NCBI GenBank assembly: GCA_016938685.1
Contig: JAFGUD010000335.1
Coordinates: 1 to 34,895, forward strand
From: Bacteroidales bacterium
GTDB lineage: Bacteria > Bacteroidota > Bacteroidia > Bacteroidales > JAFGUD01
Direction: 5' to 3'
Length of the DNA stretch: 34,895 nucleotides
Below the pieces are notes generated by a model. The model saw only the letters and a list, made by a program, of their open reading frames with translations, did no database searches and had not been told where the DNA came from. Shown one piece after another: positions 32,156-34,895 of this stretch. Both the position numbers and the translations under genes were made by a program. Position 1 is the stretch's first letter. Each line of letters starts with the position of its first letter.

Positions 32156-34849
32156 CTAACTAATTATTTTTAATTCAGTTAGTATTTTTATTACTGCTTC
32201 TTTTTTAATAGGTTTTGTAATCATATCTAAGCAACCTGCCGAGAATGCTATTTCTACATCTTCTGCAGAAGTATAAGCTGTTTGTGCAATGATATTAATA
32301 TCCGGATTTATTTCTTTTATTTTTCTACTGGCATCAATGCCGTTCATAATTGGCATTTTCAAATCCATTAATATCAAATCAATTTTGTTATTTTTTGTCA
32401 ATTCTACCGCTTCCAAGCCATTTTTAGCATATAAAATATTAATTGGTTGAATAATAATTGACTCAAGTAATGTTTCGAGATACAAAAAGTTTATCTCTTC
32501 GTCTTCTGCTATAAGAATTGTTAATTTTTTTTCGTCTTTTATATTTTCCGAAATTTCCATTGTTTCATCATTAATGATACATGGGTTATACGGAATTTTA
32601 ACTATAAAAGTAGAACCTTTTCCTTTTTCGGATATTACTGAAATTTTGCCGCCAAGTAGTTCTGCGTTTTCTTTTGCTATTGAAAGTCCGAGTCCAAGTC
32701 CACCGGTTTTTTGAGAAATTTCTTTTTCTTCTTGTGAAAATCTTTCAAAAATCAAATTCTGATTATCAGACTTAATACCAATTCCTGTATCTTTTACGTA
32801 AATTTCCAAAAATTGTTGAGTCACATCGTTTTCCTTTTTCAAAAGAATGTATCCCAATTCAATAAAACCTTCATTGGTATATTTAATAGCATTTTCGAGT
32901 AAATTACTTAATATTTTATTAAGTTTGCTATCATCGATTTTTATTCTACTTTGAGTGTCATTTAATCCTTTTTTTAGATACAAAGGAGTATTATTGTCTT
33001 TGGCTTTTAAATCAAAAACCGAAAACAACTCTACTAATAAATCATTTAAACATATTTCGCTTTCAAACACTGAAATTTGTTTAGTTTCAAGTTTAGAGAT
33101 TTCTAAAATATCATCAATAACTCTCATTAATTGATTGCCACTATTTTGAATGATATTGATATATTGTTTTTGTTTCAAAACAGAAAGTTCTGGTTCTTTT
33201 AACAAGTCAGAAAACCCCATAATACCATTCATTGGAGTCCTTATTTCATGGGACATGTTGTTAAAAAATTCTGTTTTAAGTCGGTTGCTTTCCTCGGCTT
33301 TTTCTTTGGCAACAATGAGATCGTTTTCATATTTTTTTCTTGATGTTATATCATTTACTATCGCTAAAAATATTTTTTTGTTATCGTGTAATTGCAAATT
33401 TATTTCTACCGGATAAATTGAGCCATTTTTTCTTTTATGTATTGTTTCAAATATAATAACATCTTGTTTTTCTTCTATTAATGGTGTAATAAGTTCCATG
33501 AATTTTTCTTTTGTAAATTCCGGTTTAATATCAATAGGCGTAAGTTGTTTTAACTCATCTAAGCTATAACCTATGTTTTCAATTGCTCCTTTGTTAACAT
33601 ATTTGAATTTCAAAGAATCTTTATTAAATGTAAAAATTTCATTTGAACTCTTCTCAATGATGTCTAAAAAGGAAATTTTTTCATGTTCCAATTCTTTTTG
33701 CTCAGTTAAATCTCTAAACTCAACAACTCTGACTTGTTTTCCTTGAAAAGGAATGTTTCTTGCTTCAAGTCTAAGAGGATATATATATCCATTTTTTTTA
33801 ATTCCATAAGCTTCATAAGGTTTTTCATATCCTGATGAAATCTGTTTCATAACAAATTCGCGATAATTTGGAGCTATTAATTGAAGTCCATCTATTCCTA
33901 TAAGTTCTTTGTATTCGTAACCGGTCATTTCTGATAGACCAATATTACATTCTAAAATAACTCCTTTGTCATGAATAGCAATACCTCCAAAAGAAGCATT
34001 ATGCAGTGCTTTGAACCTCATTTCACTTTCCTCTGCTATCTTCTTCGCAACAACTAAATCTTCTTCGTATTTTTTTCGGTCAGTAATATCCTGAACATTT
34101 CCTAAGAAATACAAAGGTTCATCTTTTGAGTTTTTTATAACTGTTGCATTTAAAAGTCCATAAACAGTAGTCCCGTTTTTATGAATAAATCTTTTTTCAA
34201 GTTGATAAGACTGAATAATTCCTTGTCCTAATTTATTTTGAAGCTCTATATTTTCTTTAATAGTCTCTTTGTGTGTTATATCCATCAAAGTTTTTCCTAT
34301 TAGTTCAGCTTCAGTGTAGCCAAGCATTTGAGAATAAGCTTCATTTGCTGAAATAATTTTATAATCCAATGTAATTAAAGCTATTCCGACAGAAGAACTC
34401 TCGTACATCAATCTAAATTCCATCTCACTTTGTTCTGCCTTTTCTTTTGCTAAAAAAAGCTCTTCGTTTGTTTGCCTTAGTTCCTCATTTAAAGCTTCAT
34501 ATTCTTCGTTTTTAAGCTGAATTTGTTTTTCATTTTCTTCTGCTTTCGCCAATGCTTCTTCAAGTTCTTGATTTGTTTCATTTAGAGAATTAGAAGTAGA
34601 GATCAGCTCTTCATTTGTTGCTCTCAATTCTTCTTCTGCGCTTAATAATTCATTGTTTTGAGCGGTTAATGAGTGTTTTGCCAGCTCTAAATCATCAATA
34701 TTTTTACTTATTCTTTTATATCCTAAAGTTATTCCCAATAAACCTAATATCCAGATTATACCAAACATTATTAAGGTTCTTTTTTTATGTGCTTTTTCTC
34801 GTTCCTTGTATTTTTTTGGCTCTGGTTTAAATTGACGATGGTATTTCAA
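32156..34849 (-). CDS. hybrid sensor histidine kinase with three PAS domains (start uncertain)
   Basis: A protein of up to 897 residues. It has one membrane helix (about 25-45, MFGIIWILGLLGITLGY), a long coiled coil with repeated EELRATNEEL phrases (about 55-140), three PAS domains (about 145-265, 278-390, 393-510), HisKA with phospho-acceptor His near 534 (NNMSHEIRTPMNG), the ATPase domain (N-box NLLENAIKYT, G1 DTGIGI, G2 GGLGLGLSIAK), and a C-terminal receiver (LIAEDEE, Asp near 829 in LMDLKMP). It is a full phosphorelay unit with no own output domain. The start could be the TTG at 34849, right after an in-frame TAA, or ATG 34768 just before the helix. The single helix and absent sensor domain make an upstream extension outside the window, cut by a mutation, possible. 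It lies 254 bases upstream of the STAS gene in the same direction. Confidence 0.85.
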   Translation of the reverse strand: MKYHRQFKPEPKKYKEREKAHKKRTLIMFGIIWILGLLGITLGYKRISKNIDDLELAKHSLTAQNNELLSAEEELRATNEELISTSNSLNETNQELEEALAKAEENEKQIQLKNEEYEALNEELRQTNEELFLAKEKAEQSEMEFRLMYESSSVGIALITLDYKIISANEAYSQMLGYTEAELIGKTLMDITHKETIKENIELQNKLGQGIIQSYQLEKRFIHKNGTTVYGLLNATVIKNSKDEPLYFLGNVQDITDRKKYEEDLVVAKKIAEESEMRFKALHNASFGGIAIHDKGVILECNIGLSEMTGYEYKELIGIDGLQLIAPNYREFVMKQISSGYEKPYEAYGIKKNGYIYPLRLEARNIPFQGKQVRVVEFRDLTEQKELEHEKISFLDIIEKSSNEIFTFNKDSLKFKYVNKGAIENIGYSLDELKQLTPIDIKPEFTKEKFMELITPLIEEKQDVIIFETIHKRKNGSIYPVEINLQLHDNKKIFLAIVNDITSRKKYENDLIVAKEKAEESNRLKTEFFNNMSHEIRTPMNGIMGFSDLLKEPELSVLKQKQYINIIQNSGNQLMRVIDDILEISKLETKQISVFESEICLNDLLVELFSVFDLKAKDNNTPLYLKKGLNDTQSRIKIDDSKLNKILSNLLENAIKYTNEGFIELGYILLKKENDVTQQFLEIYVKDTGIGIKSDNQNLIFERFSQEEKEISQKTGGLGLGLSIAKENAELLGGKISVISEKGKGSTFIVKIPYNPCIINDETMEISENIKDEKKLTILIAEDEEINFLYLETLLESIIIQPINILYAKNGLEAVELTKNNKIDLILMDLKMPIMNGIDASRKIKEINPDINIIAQTAYTSAEDVEIAFSAGCLDMITKPIKKEAVIKILTELKIIS

Positions 34850-34895
34850 TTATTTCAAAGTAATGTTTTTCTATGCTTTTAAAGCGTTTCCAACT

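Overview
The window looks like a piece of a Bacteroidota chromosome, probably an anaerobic or facultative marine/sediment relative of the Bacteroidales. The evidence is AT-rich DNA, promoters of the TTTG-N19-TAnnTTTG type, a TonB-dependent receptor ending in Phe, an indolepyruvate:ferredoxin oxidoreductase pair (amino-acid fermentation), peptidase T, a secreted M1 peptidase, and intergenic regions filled with short repeats. I could run no database search; all family calls come from motifs and domain layout.

Left part (1-10.2 kb): a repeat-rich non-coding stretch (1-676); a two-gene minus-strand unit with a large membrane sensor (sCache-PAS-PAS-CBS-CBS-DUF294 nucleotidyltransferase) and a metallophosphoesterase; two tandem paralogous small proteins of unknown function separated by a 600-bp repeat-filled spacer; a small membrane protein; a haem/haemoglobin-type TonB receptor; and a decayed yhcG (DUF1016) nuclease gene with two stops and a frameshift that carries in-frame palindromic repeats.

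Middle (10.4-20.1 kb): a housekeeping and catabolic set with convergent and divergent genes, several with clear intrinsic terminators: M1 aminopeptidase-like protein, zinc-ribbon protein, pepT, iorA-iorB, an M23 peptidase, an outer-membrane-like protein, and a PatB/MalY-type C-S lyase.

Right part (20.4-34.9 kb): a tightly packed minus-strand operon of eleven genes, read in the order STAS protein, cheY, cheA, cheW, soluble MCP, cheR, histidine-kinase-like ATPase, cheD, cheB, receiver-PAS-PP2C phosphatase, ATP-grasp ligase. A perfect Bacteroidota promoter lies at 32112-32142. A large PAS hybrid histidine kinase sits just upstream in the same direction and runs to the window edge.

The most interesting point is that this chemosensory operon carries parts that look borrowed from partner-switching systems: a STAS protein, a PP2C/SpoIIE phosphatase whose N-terminal receiver has lost its phospho-acceptor Asp, and a GHKL ATPase whose H-box His is replaced by Asn. 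An ATP-grasp ligase is translationally close to the end. Together they could form a chemosensory pathway whose output is something other than a flagellar motor. That is inference; the residue changes are seen directly.
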